Assembly (NCBI GenBank): GCA_964640085.1
Contig: CAZXFA010000026.1
Coordinates: 1 to 36,314, forward strand
DNA from: CAZXFA01 sp964640085
Lineage (GTDB): Bacteria > Actinomycetota > UBA4738 > HRBIN12
Direction of reading: 5' to 3'
DNA: 36,314 nucleotides
The notes under the pieces were generated by a model. That model made no database searches. It saw nothing but the letters and a program-made list of their open reading frames with translations, and was not told the DNA's origin. Both the position numbers and the translations under genes were made by a program. Shown here piece by piece: positions 16,347 to 23,538 of this stretch (positions within the stretch are counted from its first letter, which is position 1; every line of letters begins with the position of its first letter).

Positions 16347-17295
16347 CCTGGGGCCGCCGATCCGCGACGCGCGTGCCGGGAGGATCTGGGTCCTCTCGCC
16401 GGGCGGGGGCCTCGGAGCCCTCCCGCCTCGGGAGGCGCGAGGAGATCTCGTGGCGCAGCCGCGCGGTGAGCTGGGTCGCGCGGCTCCGCCGCTCATGAGG
16501 GTCCGCGACCGGCGCGACCTCGATCGGCAGCGCGAACGAGACCTGGACGCGCACACCCCGCGGTCGGCTCGCCCGCCGGCCGTCCTCGGTGCCCGAGATC
16601 GCGCACGGGACGATCGGGGCCCCCGTTCGCAGCGCGAGCCAGGCCGCGCCGTCCAGGAACGGAAGGAGCCGACCCGGGCTGCGCGTCCCCTCCGGGTACA
16701 TGCCGAGTACGCCGTCGGCTGCCAGCACCGCGAGGGCCATCTCGACGGCCGCCACGTCGAAGCGATCGCGTTCCACGATGAACCCTCCGAGCTCCCGCAG
16801 CGCCCAGGCTACGAAGGCGTTCTTGAACAGCTCCCGCTTGGCCATGAACGTGATCCCCCGGGGGCACGCGAGGACGGCGATCGGGATGTCGAGCGCGCTC
16901 TCGTGGTTCATCGCCACGATCGCTGGGCCCGAGCGGGGGACGTGCTCGGCTCCATCCACCCGGAGTCCCACCCACCACCCGAGCGGCGGACCACCGAGGG
17001 AATCGGCCAGCCGCTGGAGCCGGCCGGTCCCCGCGGGGAGCCCGATCGGTCCGGCGCGCTCGGGGGAGCGCTCGACCGCGAGTAGCACCTCTCCCACGGT
17101 GTTCGATGCGTCGAGGTCGGCCCGAGCGAGGTCCAGCCCGAACTCCTGCTCGAGCGCGGCCGAGAGCTCCGCGAAGGACAGCGAATCCATCCCAAGATCG
17201 GACAGCCGCATCGATCCGTCCGGATCGGCGGCTCCCGGACCCCCGAGCTCTCGCATCAGGGCCAGCGCCAACTCCCGGCGGTCCCTCCGCTGCAT
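16324..17295 (-). CDS. Acyl carrier protein fused to a PlsC-type 1-acyl-glycerol-3-phosphate acyltransferase
   Basis: The 323-residue protein has two parts. Residues about 1-75 form an acyl carrier protein domain with the phosphopantetheine site LGMDSLSFAEL (Ser 38) and helices typical of ACPs. Residues about 95-300 form a PlsC/LPLAT domain with the catalytic NHESALDIPI (HX4D motif), FMAKRELFKNAFVAWALRELGGF and the substrate motif YPEGTRSPGRL, then IVPCAISGTED. PlsC enzymes add an acyl chain to lysophosphatidate at the membrane; a built-in ACP could present that chain. Fusion is uncommon and is read here in one frame without a break. A TACGCT -10 (17303-17308) lies 7 bases before the ATG, implying a leaderless mRNA. 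The tail (about 300-323, rich in Arg/Pro/Asp) runs into the csoR promoter. It is divergent from the branched-chain E1 genes. Confidence 0.88.
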   Translation of the reverse strand: MQRRDRRELALALMRELGGPGAADPDGSMRLSDLGMDSLSFAELSAALEQEFGLDLARADLDASNTVGEVLLAVERSPERAGPIGLPAGTGRLQRLADSLGGPPLGWWVGLRVDGAEHVPRSGPAIVAMNHESALDIPIAVLACPRGITFMAKRELFKNAFVAWALRELGGFIVERDRFDVAAVEMALAVLAADGVLGMYPEGTRSPGRLLPFLDGAAWLALRTGAPIVPCAISGTEDGRRASRPRGVRVQVSFALPIEVAPVADPHERRSRATQLTARLRHEISSRLPRREGSEAPARREDPDPPGTRVADRRPQVDDRIPP

Positions 17296-17302
17296 CGCGC
17301 GT

Positions 17303-17355
17303 AGCGTACTGAACCACCGTTCGCGACCGGTCCGGAGGGGGGCGGATGCTAGACT
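17303..17355. promoter_or_regulatory. Divergent promoters of the ACP-PlsC and branched-chain E1 genes
   Basis: Minus strand: TACGCT (17303-17308), 7 bases before the ACP-PlsC ATG. Plus strand: TAGACT (17350-17355), 16 bases before the E1 alpha GTG, followed by GAGGAGG, so that gene has a short leader with a ribosome-binding site. Confidence 0.55.
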
Positions 17356-17371
17356 CCCCCGAGGAGGCGAT

Positions 17372-18391
17372 GTGGCGACCCAAGTAACCACGGACACCTC
17401 GCACGAGGCTCTCGGCCTCTCCTCGGACGACCTCCTCTCGATGTACCGGACGATGGTCATCGCCCGGGCGATCGACGAGGCCTCGTTCCGCCTCAACCGG
17501 CAGGGGAAGGCCCCGTTCGTCGTCCCGGTCTCCGGTCACGAGGGCTGCCAGGTGGGCACCGCGTGGGCGATGCGCCGCGGCCGCGACATCTGGCTCCCGT
17601 ACTACCGCGACGTCGGTGTCGTCCTGGTGGCCGGGATGACGCCGATGGAGATCTTCCTGGGACTGTTCGCCAAGGCCGACGACCCGTCCTCGGGCGGGCG
17701 TCAGATGCCCAGTCACTGGGGATCGCGGCGACTGGGGATCATCAGCCACTCCTCCCCCATCGCGAGCCAGGTCCCCCACGCCGCCGGGATCGCCTACGCC
17801 GTGAAGCTGCGCAGCGAGGAGGCGGTGGTCGGCTGCTGGTTCGGCGAGGGAGCCACCTCCGAGGGCATCTGGCATGAGGGCCTGAACTTCTCCGGGATCC
17901 ACCGGCTCCCGGTGGTGTGGATCTGCGAGAACAACCAGTACGCGATCTCGGTCGCGCAGTCCAAGCAGATGGCGATCGAGAACGTGGCGGACCGCGCCGA
18001 CGGATACGGCTTCCCCGGCGTGATCGTCGACGGCAACGACGTGCTCGCGTGCTACGGCGCGATGAAGCAGGCGGTCGAGCGGGCGATGGCGGGAGAGGGG
18101 CCTACCCTGATCGAGGCCAAGACCTACCGGTTCTTCCCCCACACCTCCGACGACGACGACCGCACCTACCGCTCCCGCGAGGAGGTCGAGGCCGCCAAGC
18201 ACAACGACCCGATCCATCGCTTCGAGCATCGCCTTCGCGACGAGGGGATCCTGGATCGGGAGCAGGCCGCGGCGATCGCGGAGGAGGTCAAGGCGGACGT
18301 GGATCGGCAGATCGAGGACGCCTGGAACGCCCCCGATCCCGAACCATCGACGCTCGAGCGCCACCTCTTCCACGAGGGCGACCGGGCGTGA
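17372..18391 (+). CDS. Branched-chain-type 2-oxoacid dehydrogenase E1, alpha subunit
   Basis: The 339-residue protein is an E1 alpha subunit with IARAIDEASFRLNRQGKAPFVVPVSGHEGCQVG, LPYYRDVGVVLVAGMTP, the ThDP signature GEGATSEGIWHEGLNFSG ending ENNQYAIS, and YRFFPHTSDDDDRTYRSREEVE. The YRDxG and HTSDDDDRTYR features are typical of branched-chain 2-oxoacid dehydrogenases, which feed branched acyl-CoA primers into fatty-acid synthesis. The GTG at 17372 has GAGGAGG five bases upstream; an overlapping ATG at 17370 is out of frame. It is linked to the beta subunit by a 4-base GTGA overlap. No dedicated E2 or E3 follows, so it may use those at 5.4-10.2 kb. Confidence 0.88.
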   Translation: MATQVTTDTSHEALGLSSDDLLSMYRTMVIARAIDEASFRLNRQGKAPFVVPVSGHEGCQVGTAWAMRRGRDIWLPYYRDVGVVLVAGMTPMEIFLGLFAKADDPSSGGRQMPSHWGSRRLGIISHSSPIASQVPHAAGIAYAVKLRSEEAVVGCWFGEGATSEGIWHEGLNFSGIHRLPVVWICENNQYAISVAQSKQMAIENVADRADGYGFPGVIVDGNDVLACYGAMKQAVERAMAGEGPTLIEAKTYRFFPHTSDDDDRTYRSREEVEAAKHNDPIHRFEHRLRDEGILDREQAAAIAEEVKADVDRQIEDAWNAPDPEPSTLERHLFHEGDRA

Positions 18392-19374
18392 CCGAGAAGA
18401 ACCTCGTCACCGCGATCCACGACACGCTCCACGAGGTCATGGCGGCCGACGAGCGGGTGGTCGTCCTCGGCGAAGACGTCGCCGCCCGGGGTGGGGTGTT
18501 CCGCGTCACACAGGGGTTCCTGGAGGAGTTCGGAGAGCAGCGGGTGATCGACACCCCCCTCGCGGAGGGCGCGATCGTCGGCGTGGCCGTTGGGATGGCG
18601 CTCCACGGGCTCGTGCCCGTGGCCGAGATCGAGTTCGCCGACTTCATCCACCCTGCCTTCGACCAGATGGTCTCCGAGGTGGCGCGGATGCGGTACCGGT
18701 CCAACGGGGACTTCGGCCTGCCGATGGTCGTCCGCGCCCCGTGGGGCGGCGGCGTGCACGGTGCCCTCTACCACTCGCAGTCGATCGAGGCCTTCTACGG
18801 TCACATCCCGGGGATCAAGGTGGTGGTCCCCTCGACGCCCTCGGACGCGGCGGGGATGTTGCGGTCGGCGATCGAGGACCCGGACCCGGTCCTCTTCTTG
18901 GAGCACAAGCGGACCTATCGGCTGATCAAGGGTGAGGTGTCCGACGAGCCGTTCCGTGTCCCGATCGGGCCAGCCGACGTCAAGCGGGAGGGACAGGATC
19001 TCACGGTGGTCTCCTACGGCCTGATGCTGCACCTCTGCCTGGAGGCCGCGGCCCGCCTCCAGGAGGAGGAGGGCATGTCGGCCGAGGTGGTGGACGTGCG
19101 GACCATCAGCCCGCTCGACAAGGAGACGATCCTCTCGTCCGCGCGCAAGACGGGGAAGGCGATGGTCGTCTACGAGGACAACCGGACCTACGGCGCCGGG
19201 GCAGAGATCGCCGCGACGATCGCCGAGGAGGCGATGTTCGATCTCGATGCACCGATCGCCCGGCTCGGCGGGCCGGACGTCCCGGCGATGGGGTTCACCA
19301 CCAACCTCGAGCACGCGTTCCTGCTCGACGCCGACCGGATCTACGGTCGGATGCTCGAGCTCGCCCGCTTCTGA
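18388..19374 (+). CDS. Branched-chain-type 2-oxoacid dehydrogenase E1, beta subunit
   Basis: The 328-residue partner subunit has NLVTAIHDTLHEVMAADERVVVLGEDVAARGGVFRVTQGF, DTPLAEGAIVGVAVGMALHG, ADFIHPAFDQMVSEVARMRYRSNG, APWGGGVHGALYHSQSIEAFY and the C-terminal domain with LTVVSYGLMLHLCLEAAARL and SPLDKETILSS. The VFRVTQGF and HPAFDQ elements are common in branched-chain E1 beta subunits. The GTG at 18388 overlaps the alpha subunit's stop (GTGA), so expression in equal amounts is expected. It is about 45% longer-range similar to the other beta subunit by eye, so the two pairs are paralogs of different specificity rather than a recent duplication; that figure is a visual impression and was not computed. 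Confidence 0.88.
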   Translation: MTEKNLVTAIHDTLHEVMAADERVVVLGEDVAARGGVFRVTQGFLEEFGEQRVIDTPLAEGAIVGVAVGMALHGLVPVAEIEFADFIHPAFDQMVSEVARMRYRSNGDFGLPMVVRAPWGGGVHGALYHSQSIEAFYGHIPGIKVVVPSTPSDAAGMLRSAIEDPDPVLFLEHKRTYRLIKGEVSDEPFRVPIGPADVKREGQDLTVVSYGLMLHLCLEAAARLQEEEGMSAEVVDVRTISPLDKETILSSARKTGKAMVVYEDNRTYGAGAEIAATIAEEAMFDLDAPIARLGGPDVPAMGFTTNLEHAFLLDADRIYGRMLELARF

Positions 19375-19434
19375 ACCTCGCCCTCCCAGCGCTCCCTCGG
19401 CCGTTCACGTGTCCTGGATCGAGCGGAGGCTGGC

Positions 19435-19440
19435 TAGACT
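19435..19440 (+). promoter_or_regulatory. -10 element of lipA
   Basis: TAGACT lies 7 bases before the lipA ATG, so transcription should begin at or next to the A of the start codon (leaderless mRNA). There is no ribosome-binding site at the usual place. Confidence 0.6.
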
Positions 19441-19447
19441 GGCCGGC

Positions 19448-20413
19448 ATGGCTCCCATCCCCGACCGGGACCACAACCCGCACCGCCGACTCCTTCACCT
19501 GCCGATCGTCGGCACGAACGGGGTCCCGGCGTCCGCCGGACGGAAGCCGCCCTGGCTCAAGGTCCGACTCCAGACCGGACCGAACTACCACGACCTCCAG
19601 CGCATCGTCCACGGGCGCTCCCTGCACACCGTATGCGAAGAGGCGATGTGCCCGAACATCCACGAGTGCTGGGAGCAGCGTGAGGCGACGTTCCTGATCC
19701 TCGGCGAGCGCTGCACGCGTCGCTGCGGCTTCTGCGACGTCATGACCGCGCGGCCTGACCCGGTCGACGAGGACGAGCCGCGCCGCGTGGCCGAAGCGGT
19801 CCGGGAGATGGGGCTCCGCTACGTCGTGCTCACCGGCGTCGCCCGGGACGACCTTCCCGACGGCGGCGCTCGGATCTGGGCGGCGGCGATCCGCTCGGTC
19901 CGGGAGGCCGTTCCTGGCTGCAGGGTCGAGGTGCTCCCCACCGACTTCAAGGGGGGCGAGCGGGACATCGCGACGGTGATCGACTCGCGGCCCGACGTTT
20001 TCGCGCACAACCTCGAGACGGTCCGGCGGCTCCACGGCCGGATCCGCCCGGCGTTCGGCTACGATCGCTCGCTCGAGGTCCTGCGGATCGTTGAACGCCT
20101 GCGGCCCGGACAGGTCACCAAGTCGAACCTGATCCTCGGCATGGGCGAACGACCCGAGGAGATCCCCGACACCCTCCGCGATCTGGCCGAGGCCGGGGCC
20201 GACATCGTGACGATCGGCCAGTACCTCCAGCCCACGCCCCTCCACCTGCCCGTGGACCGATGGGTCGCGCCCGAGGAGTTCGCCCGGTGGAAGGAGCTCG
20301 GGGAGTCGACGGGCATCGCGCACGTCGAGGCCGGGCCGCTGGTCCGCTCGAGCTACCACGCCGGCGAGCAGTTCCGCCGCGCGCTCGACACAGTCCCGGG
20401 ACCGCGGGGATAG
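19448..20413 (+). CDS. lipA: Lipoyl synthase LipA
   Basis: LipA is a radical-SAM enzyme that inserts two sulfurs into the octanoyl group attached by LipB. The 321 residues have the auxiliary cluster CEEAMCPNIHEC (Cys 63, 68, 74), the radical-SAM cluster CTRRCGFC (Cys 89, 93, 96), VLTGVARDDLPDGGA, LPTDFKGG, TKSNLILGMGE and the terminal RSSYHAGEQF, whose serine ligates the auxiliary cluster. All cluster ligands are present. The ATG at 19448 lies 7 bases after a TAGACT -10. It uses Fe-S clusters as sulfur donor, which ties it to the suf genes at the left of the window. Its stop codon abuts the 3' end of rnpB on the other strand. Confidence 0.97.
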   Translation: MAPIPDRDHNPHRRLLHLPIVGTNGVPASAGRKPPWLKVRLQTGPNYHDLQRIVHGRSLHTVCEEAMCPNIHECWEQREATFLILGERCTRRCGFCDVMTARPDPVDEDEPRRVAEAVREMGLRYVVLTGVARDDLPDGGARIWAAAIRSVREAVPGCRVEVLPTDFKGGERDIATVIDSRPDVFAHNLETVRRLHGRIRPAFGYDRSLEVLRIVERLRPGQVTKSNLILGMGERPEEIPDTLRDLAEAGADIVTIGQYLQPTPLHLPVDRWVAPEEFARWKELGESTGIAHVEAGPLVRSSYHAGEQFRRALDTVPGPRG

Positions 20414-20798
20414 GGAGGAGTCGACCCGTAAGCCGGATCCTGTACCGGCCCTCGCGGGCCGGCGGCGACCATCTCTCTGAGCCCCGCCTCGCGACGGGAC
20501 CCCGGGGCCGAAGCCCTCGCGCGGCCTACCCGGGAGCTCGGGCGGGCCACCCTCCACCGGTCACCCGGGTGCGCTCCCTGCTTGGCCTTGCTCCGGGTGG
20601 GGCTTGCCGAGCCGGACCGGTCACCCGGCCCGCTGGTGAGCTCTTACCTCACCCTTTCACCCTTACCCCCGAGGGGGCGGTCTGCTCTCTGTGGCGCTTT
20701 CCGCGGGTCGCCCCGCCTGGGTGTTACCCAGCACCCTGCCCTGCGGAGTCCGGACTTTCCTCGAGCTCATCGCCCGCGGTCGCCCGGCCGACTCCTCC
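20414..20798 (-). ncRNA. rnpB: RNase P RNA (type A)
   Basis: This is the catalytic RNA that trims tRNA 5' ends. Read on the minus strand, it starts with GGAGGAGTCG and ends with CGACTCCTCC, which pair perfectly as helix P1. It contains the universal GAGGAAAGTCCGGACTCC, a GGTGAAAGGGTG segment with GGTAAGAGCTCACC after it, a CAGAGAGATGGTCGCC segment, and the 3' GGATCCGGCTTACGGG. The size (about 385 nt) fits bacterial type A. A TATACT -10 at 20805-20810 places the transcript start at about 20798. The ends are estimated from the P1 helix and could be off by several bases. No protein is encoded here. Confidence 0.95.
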
Positions 20799-20804
20799 GC
20801 CCCG

Positions 20805-20824
20805 AGTATAGGCGCGCGTATCAT
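20805..20824. promoter_or_regulatory. Overlapping divergent promoters of rnpB and the 20835 lipoprotein gene
   Basis: Minus strand TATACT (20805-20810) serves rnpB. Plus strand TATCAT (20819-20824) ends 10 bases before the lipoprotein ATG, leaving a 3-4 nt leader at most. The -35 region of rnpB would overlap the start of the lipoprotein gene, so the two promoters probably compete. Confidence 0.6.
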
Positions 20825-20834
20825 CGGGCGATCG

Positions 20835-21755
20835 ATGCGCCAACCCGCCCTCCTCCTCGTCGCGCTCGGGCTCGTGGCCTGCGCCCCCGAGCCGCAGGGA
20901 CCGGTCGCGCCGATCGCCCGGGAGCAGCTCGTCGCGGGCACCGCGCTCGAGGCCTCCGGGGCCCGTGACGCCGCGGTGGCGTTCGTGCAGGCGTACGCCG
21001 ACTCCGGGCGGGTGGGTGTCGGACCGTTGGCGCGGCTGGTCGCGGGCGCCGACCTCCAGACGTGGGTCCGCTGGCTCGGGGTCCAGCACCGGGAGTTCCC
21101 GGGGATGATCCAGGCGACGACCGACCTCCGCGACATCGTGTTCGTGGAAACGGTGGAAGCGGGTCGGGCGAACGGAGCCCAGGTCTCCGTGTCGGCTTCG
21201 GTCACGTTCGCGTTCGATCCCACCGACGGGGAACGGTTCCAACGGAACCGGATCCTGGACGGTCCCATGACCCTGGTCCGCACCTCGCCCGGCGGATACC
21301 TGGTCGTCGACCTCCTGCGCGATGGCGTCCCGATGTCCGACGGCATCCATCGGTTCCAGGACGAGACCCGGACGGAACGGGACCTCACCGTCACGCTCGA
21401 CTCCTTGTTCACCTTCCCGCCCAACTGGCAGTTCAACGTGATCGTCGAGAACGGCGGCGACCGAGACGTGGTTCTGGATCCTGACGGTGCGGCGTTGGCC
21501 GTCCGGCGCGGCGGCGGGTTCGAACGGCTCGAGGGCGCCATGACCGGCTCCCTGGCGGTGATCCCCGCCGGAACGGCGGTCGACGGGATCCTCGCCTATC
21601 CGGCGCAGGAGGATGCCGCCGGCCGCGTGCTCTCGCTCGTCTACCTCGAAGGCCGGCGGGCCAGGCGCTTCGAGTTCCCCCTGGAGGACCTGGTCACGGT
21701 GGTTCCTCCACCGCCTCCGGCGGGAGAGGTGCCGTCGACGGAGATCGAGGCCTAG
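20835..21755 (+). CDS. Predicted lipoprotein of unknown function
   Basis: I do not recognise this 306-residue protein. MRQPALLLVALGLVAC is a lipoprotein signal with Cys 16 as the anchor. The mature part begins with a helical segment (about 30-105, ASGARDAAVAFVQAYADSG, DLQTWVRWLGVQHREFPGMIQAT), followed by beta-rich sequence. The stretch about 115-180 (QVSVSASVTFAFDPTDGERFQRN, GGYLVVDLLRDGVPMSDGIHRF) resembles NTF2-like or low-affinity ligand domains. Residues about 190-290 (NWQFNVIVENGGDRDVVLDPDGAALAV) look like an Ig-like DUF4352-type domain. The last 20 residues are Pro/Glu-rich and overlap the end of the opposing RNase H gene. The start is supported by the -10 element. Confidence 0.8.
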   Translation: MRQPALLLVALGLVACAPEPQGPVAPIAREQLVAGTALEASGARDAAVAFVQAYADSGRVGVGPLARLVAGADLQTWVRWLGVQHREFPGMIQATTDLRDIVFVETVEAGRANGAQVSVSASVTFAFDPTDGERFQRNRILDGPMTLVRTSPGGYLVVDLLRDGVPMSDGIHRFQDETRTERDLTVTLDSLFTFPPNWQFNVIVENGGDRDVVLDPDGAALAVRRGGGFERLEGAMTGSLAVIPAGTAVDGILAYPAQEDAAGRVLSLVYLEGRRARRFEFPLEDLVTVVPPPPPAGEVPSTEIEA

Positions 21756-22188
21756 CTCCGGCGAGCCACGCATCGACGCCGCGGTTGGCCAGGCGGTCCG
21801 CATCGACGTTCCGTTCGCGGGGGACGTGCTCGTACCGGACGCGGTCGAACCCAGCGGCCAGATCTCGGACGCGCCGGTGCAGGATCCGGAGGCTCGCGCT
21901 CCGGACCTTGTAGCGACCGGCCAACTGCTCGACCAGCAGCCGGCTGTCCGAACGCAGGAGCACCTCGCTGGCCCCGAGCTCGCCCGCCCGCTCCAGCCCG
22001 CGGATCGCGGCCGTGTACTCGGCGACGTTGTTGGTGGCCTCCCCGATCCCCTCCGCGATCTCGGCCAGGACCCTCCCGTGGGCGTCGGTGATCCGGACGC
22101 CGATGCCGGCCGGGCCGGGGTTGCCGCGGGCGGCGCCGTCGCAGGCGACGATCAGGCGAAGACCACGATCCGGCGGCAGTACTCGCAC
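21694..22188 (-). CDS. RNase HI-family ribonuclease
   Basis: The 164-residue protein is an RNase H fold enzyme that would cut RNA in RNA-DNA hybrids. All four catalytic acids are present: Asp 17 (VACDGAARGNPGPAG), Glu 57 (NNVAEYTAAIRGL), Asp 81 (LRSDSRLLVEQL) and Asp 131 (RNVDADRLANRGVDA). It is of the short single-domain kind, without the phosphatase domain fused in mycobacterial and Streptomyces homologs. The GTG at 22188 lies inside the last codons of the zinc-ribbon gene (37-base overlap), so coupling is likely. The Pro/Ala-rich C-terminal tail (about 145-164) overlaps the opposing lipoprotein gene by 62 bases. Confidence 0.88.
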   Translation of the reverse strand: MRVLPPDRGLRLIVACDGAARGNPGPAGIGVRITDAHGRVLAEIAEGIGEATNNVAEYTAAIRGLERAGELGASEVLLRSDSRLLVEQLAGRYKVRSASLRILHRRVRDLAAGFDRVRYEHVPRERNVDADRLANRGVDAWLAGARPRSPSTAPLPPEAVEEPP

Positions 22189-22862
22189 CTCTTCACGCCA
22201 TCGGTGTGCTTCAACCGGTCGAGCTCCGCGGCCGAGAGCTTCTCGTGGCAGGCCTGGCAGACACCGTCCACGATCGCCGCCGCGCCCACGCCCTTCTTCT
22301 GGCGACGCAGGTCCTCGTAGAGCTCGAGGAGCTCCTCGTCGAGCCCGGCGGCGAGCGCCTCGCGCTCCCGACGTCGATCGGCCAGCATCGTAACCGTCTC
22401 CTCGAGCTCCCGGGCGGCGTCGCCCCCCATCGCGTCGACCTCGTCCCGGACCGCCTGCAGCGCGCGGTCGGCCTCGGCGGCACGTGCCTCCATGTCGTCG
22501 CGGCGCACCATCTGCTCCAGCAGCTCGTCCTCGGCTCGGCCCCGTCGCTCCCTGAGCGCGTCGATCTCGCGCTGGAGCGCCTCCAGCTCCCGCGCGTTCG
22601 CGATCGAGCCGTCGTACATCCGCTTCTCCTCCGCCTCGAGCTTGGCCGTCATCGAGGCGATCTCGTTCTCCAGGCGGACCGATTCGCGCGTCACAGCGTC
22701 GAGCCCCAGCCGGATCTCGCCCAGGCGGGACTCGGCCTCCTCCATCCGCCGGCGCGCGACGGTGAGCTCCTCCTCGGCCTCGAGCTGCTCGCGCCGATGT
22801 CCGAGCCGGTCGATCGTCGTGTCGAGCTCCTGGAGCTCCAGGATGCGATCCAACCCCTCCAT
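22152..22862 (-). CDS. C4-type zinc-ribbon coiled-coil protein (zf-RING_7/CdsZ family)
   Basis: Most of the 236 residues (about 5-180) are a long heptad-rich coiled coil full of Glu, Arg and Leu. The C-terminus is a zinc ribbon with CQAC (Cys 202, Cys 205) and CEYC (Cys 226, Cys 229) around HEKLSAAELDRLKHTDGVKR. This is the layout of the zf-RING_7/CdsZ family. In actinobacteria this gene usually neighbours a NIF3-like gene, RNase H and often rnpB; here the RNase H and rnpB neighbours are kept but no NIF3 gene is present. A TACCCT -10 (22871-22876) lies 8 bases before the ATG, so the mRNA is probably leaderless. A role in RNA metabolism or helicase/ribosome interaction is inference. Confidence 0.88.
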   Translation of the reverse strand: MEGLDRILELQELDTTIDRLGHRREQLEAEEELTVARRRMEEAESRLGEIRLGLDAVTRESVRLENEIASMTAKLEAEEKRMYDGSIANARELEALQREIDALRERRGRAEDELLEQMVRRDDMEARAAEADRALQAVRDEVDAMGGDAARELEETVTMLADRRREREALAAGLDEELLELYEDLRRQKKGVGAAAIVDGVCQACHEKLSAAELDRLKHTDGVKRCEYCRRIVVFA

Positions 22863-22870
22863 CCCGGCGA

Positions 22871-22876
22871 AGGGTA
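22871..22876 (-). promoter_or_regulatory. -10 element of the zinc-ribbon/RNase H operon
   Basis: TACCCT on the minus strand ends 8 bases before the ATG at 22862, consistent with a leaderless or near-leaderless transcript. Confidence 0.5.
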
Positions 22877-23064
22877 GTCGATGCGTCGATCGGCCGACGT
22901 CCTCGAGCGTGAGCTGCCGCGGCTCGTGTCCCGCGCGGGACAGCCGCTCGCGATCGGCCGACGATCGGGAGGCGGAAGCAAGACTCTCCTCTGCTCTGTG
23001 GCCCGCCTCCTCGGCGACGTGAACGCCATCAGGCGCGGCTGGCGCTGCGGCGCGGAAGCCATCG

Positions 23065-23106
23065 CATACGAAGGCCCGGTGGCTCGGGCTACCAGGCCTT
23101 CGTATG
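23065..23106 (-). terminator. Long hairpin after the tautomerase gene, probable terminator
   Basis: Perfect 12-bp arms CATACGAAGGCC (23065-23076) and GGCCTTCGTATG (23095-23106). After one C-A mismatch the stem continues for three more pairs (GGT/ACC) around a 10-base loop. It begins 15 bases past the tautomerase stop on the minus strand and lacks a U-tract, like the I-shaped terminators described in actinobacteria. Confidence 0.6.
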
Positions 23107-23121
23107 AGGTTCGATGTGTCC

Positions 23122-23319
23122 CTACCCGGCCTTGAACTTCGGGAACTTGCCGCCGATCGCCCAGTTCGAGGGATTGACCTCCTCGATGATCACGAAGGTC
23201 ACGTCACGCATGGCTTCGCCTTGGACCTCGACCTCAGCCTCGGTCACCTTCTCGATCATCGCCTTCTTCTGTTCGTCGGTGAACACACCCTCGATCACCT
23301 GGATGGTGGTTACCGGCAT
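23122..23319 (-). CDS. 4-oxalocrotonate tautomerase family protein
   Basis: The 65-residue protein has the hallmark catalytic proline right after the initiator Met (MPVTTIQVIEGVFTDEQKKAMIEKVTEA), followed by DVTFVIIEEVNPSNWAIGGK. This is the size and beta-alpha-beta layout of 4-OT subunits. Such enzymes use Pro-1 as general base in keto-enol tautomerisation; the substrate here is unknown. The ATG at 23319 has GGGAGAGG upstream. No aromatic meta-cleavage genes are nearby, so it is probably one of the many stand-alone family members. It is followed by a strong hairpin. Confidence 0.88.
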   Translation of the reverse strand: MPVTTIQVIEGVFTDEQKKAMIEKVTEAEVEVQGEAMRDVTFVIIEEVNPSNWAIGGKFPKFKAG

Positions 23320-23406
23320 GCCTCTCTCCCTCCTCTCGGGTTCGTCCTTGGGAGCACCCTCCGATGCGAGAACGGCCGGAGTCTCACGCTCGGAGTCCGG
23401 CGGCGT

Positions 23407-23425
23407 CCAGGGCCGGGGGCCCTGG
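23407..23425. repeat. GC-rich hairpin upstream of the tautomerase gene
   Basis: CCAGGGCC-GGG-GGCCCTGG is a perfect 8-bp stem with a 3-base loop, about 90 bases upstream of the tautomerase start. A smaller GGGAC-GGC-GTCCC stem follows nearby. It may lie in that gene's 5' leader or end an unseen transcript. Function unknown. Confidence 0.4.
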
Positions 23426-23493
23426 GCACGCTGGGACGGCGTCCCGCACCCCGATAGCGGATGGGGTCCTCGACTATGGCCGCCGGTCCAGGA

Positions 23494-23509
23494 TGGAACA
23501 TATGTTCGA
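23494..23509. promoter_or_regulatory. Candidate LexA (SOS) box
   Basis: TGGAACATATGTTCGA matches the actinobacterial LexA consensus TCGAACATATGTTCGA at 15 of 16 positions and contains a perfect 12-bp palindrome GAACATATGTTC. It lies 29 bases before a TAGCAT -10 (23539-23544), just upstream of where its -35 would be, and 41 bases before the ATG of the small membrane protein gene. The tautomerase gene on the other strand starts 175 bases away and is a less likely target. Confidence 0.6.
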
Positions 23510-23538
23510 GTCACGCAACAGCGCAGGCCCTTCCGGGA

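Noticed and set aside
20414..20820. Protein-coding frames in the rnpB region
   Set aside because: The sequence is RNase P RNA with a perfect P1 helix and universal core motifs; the frames are incidental.
23310..23501. 63-residue minus-strand frame starting in the LexA-like box
   Set aside because: Its ATG is the centre of the palindrome, it has no ribosome-binding site, and its composition is that of noncoding GC-rich DNA.
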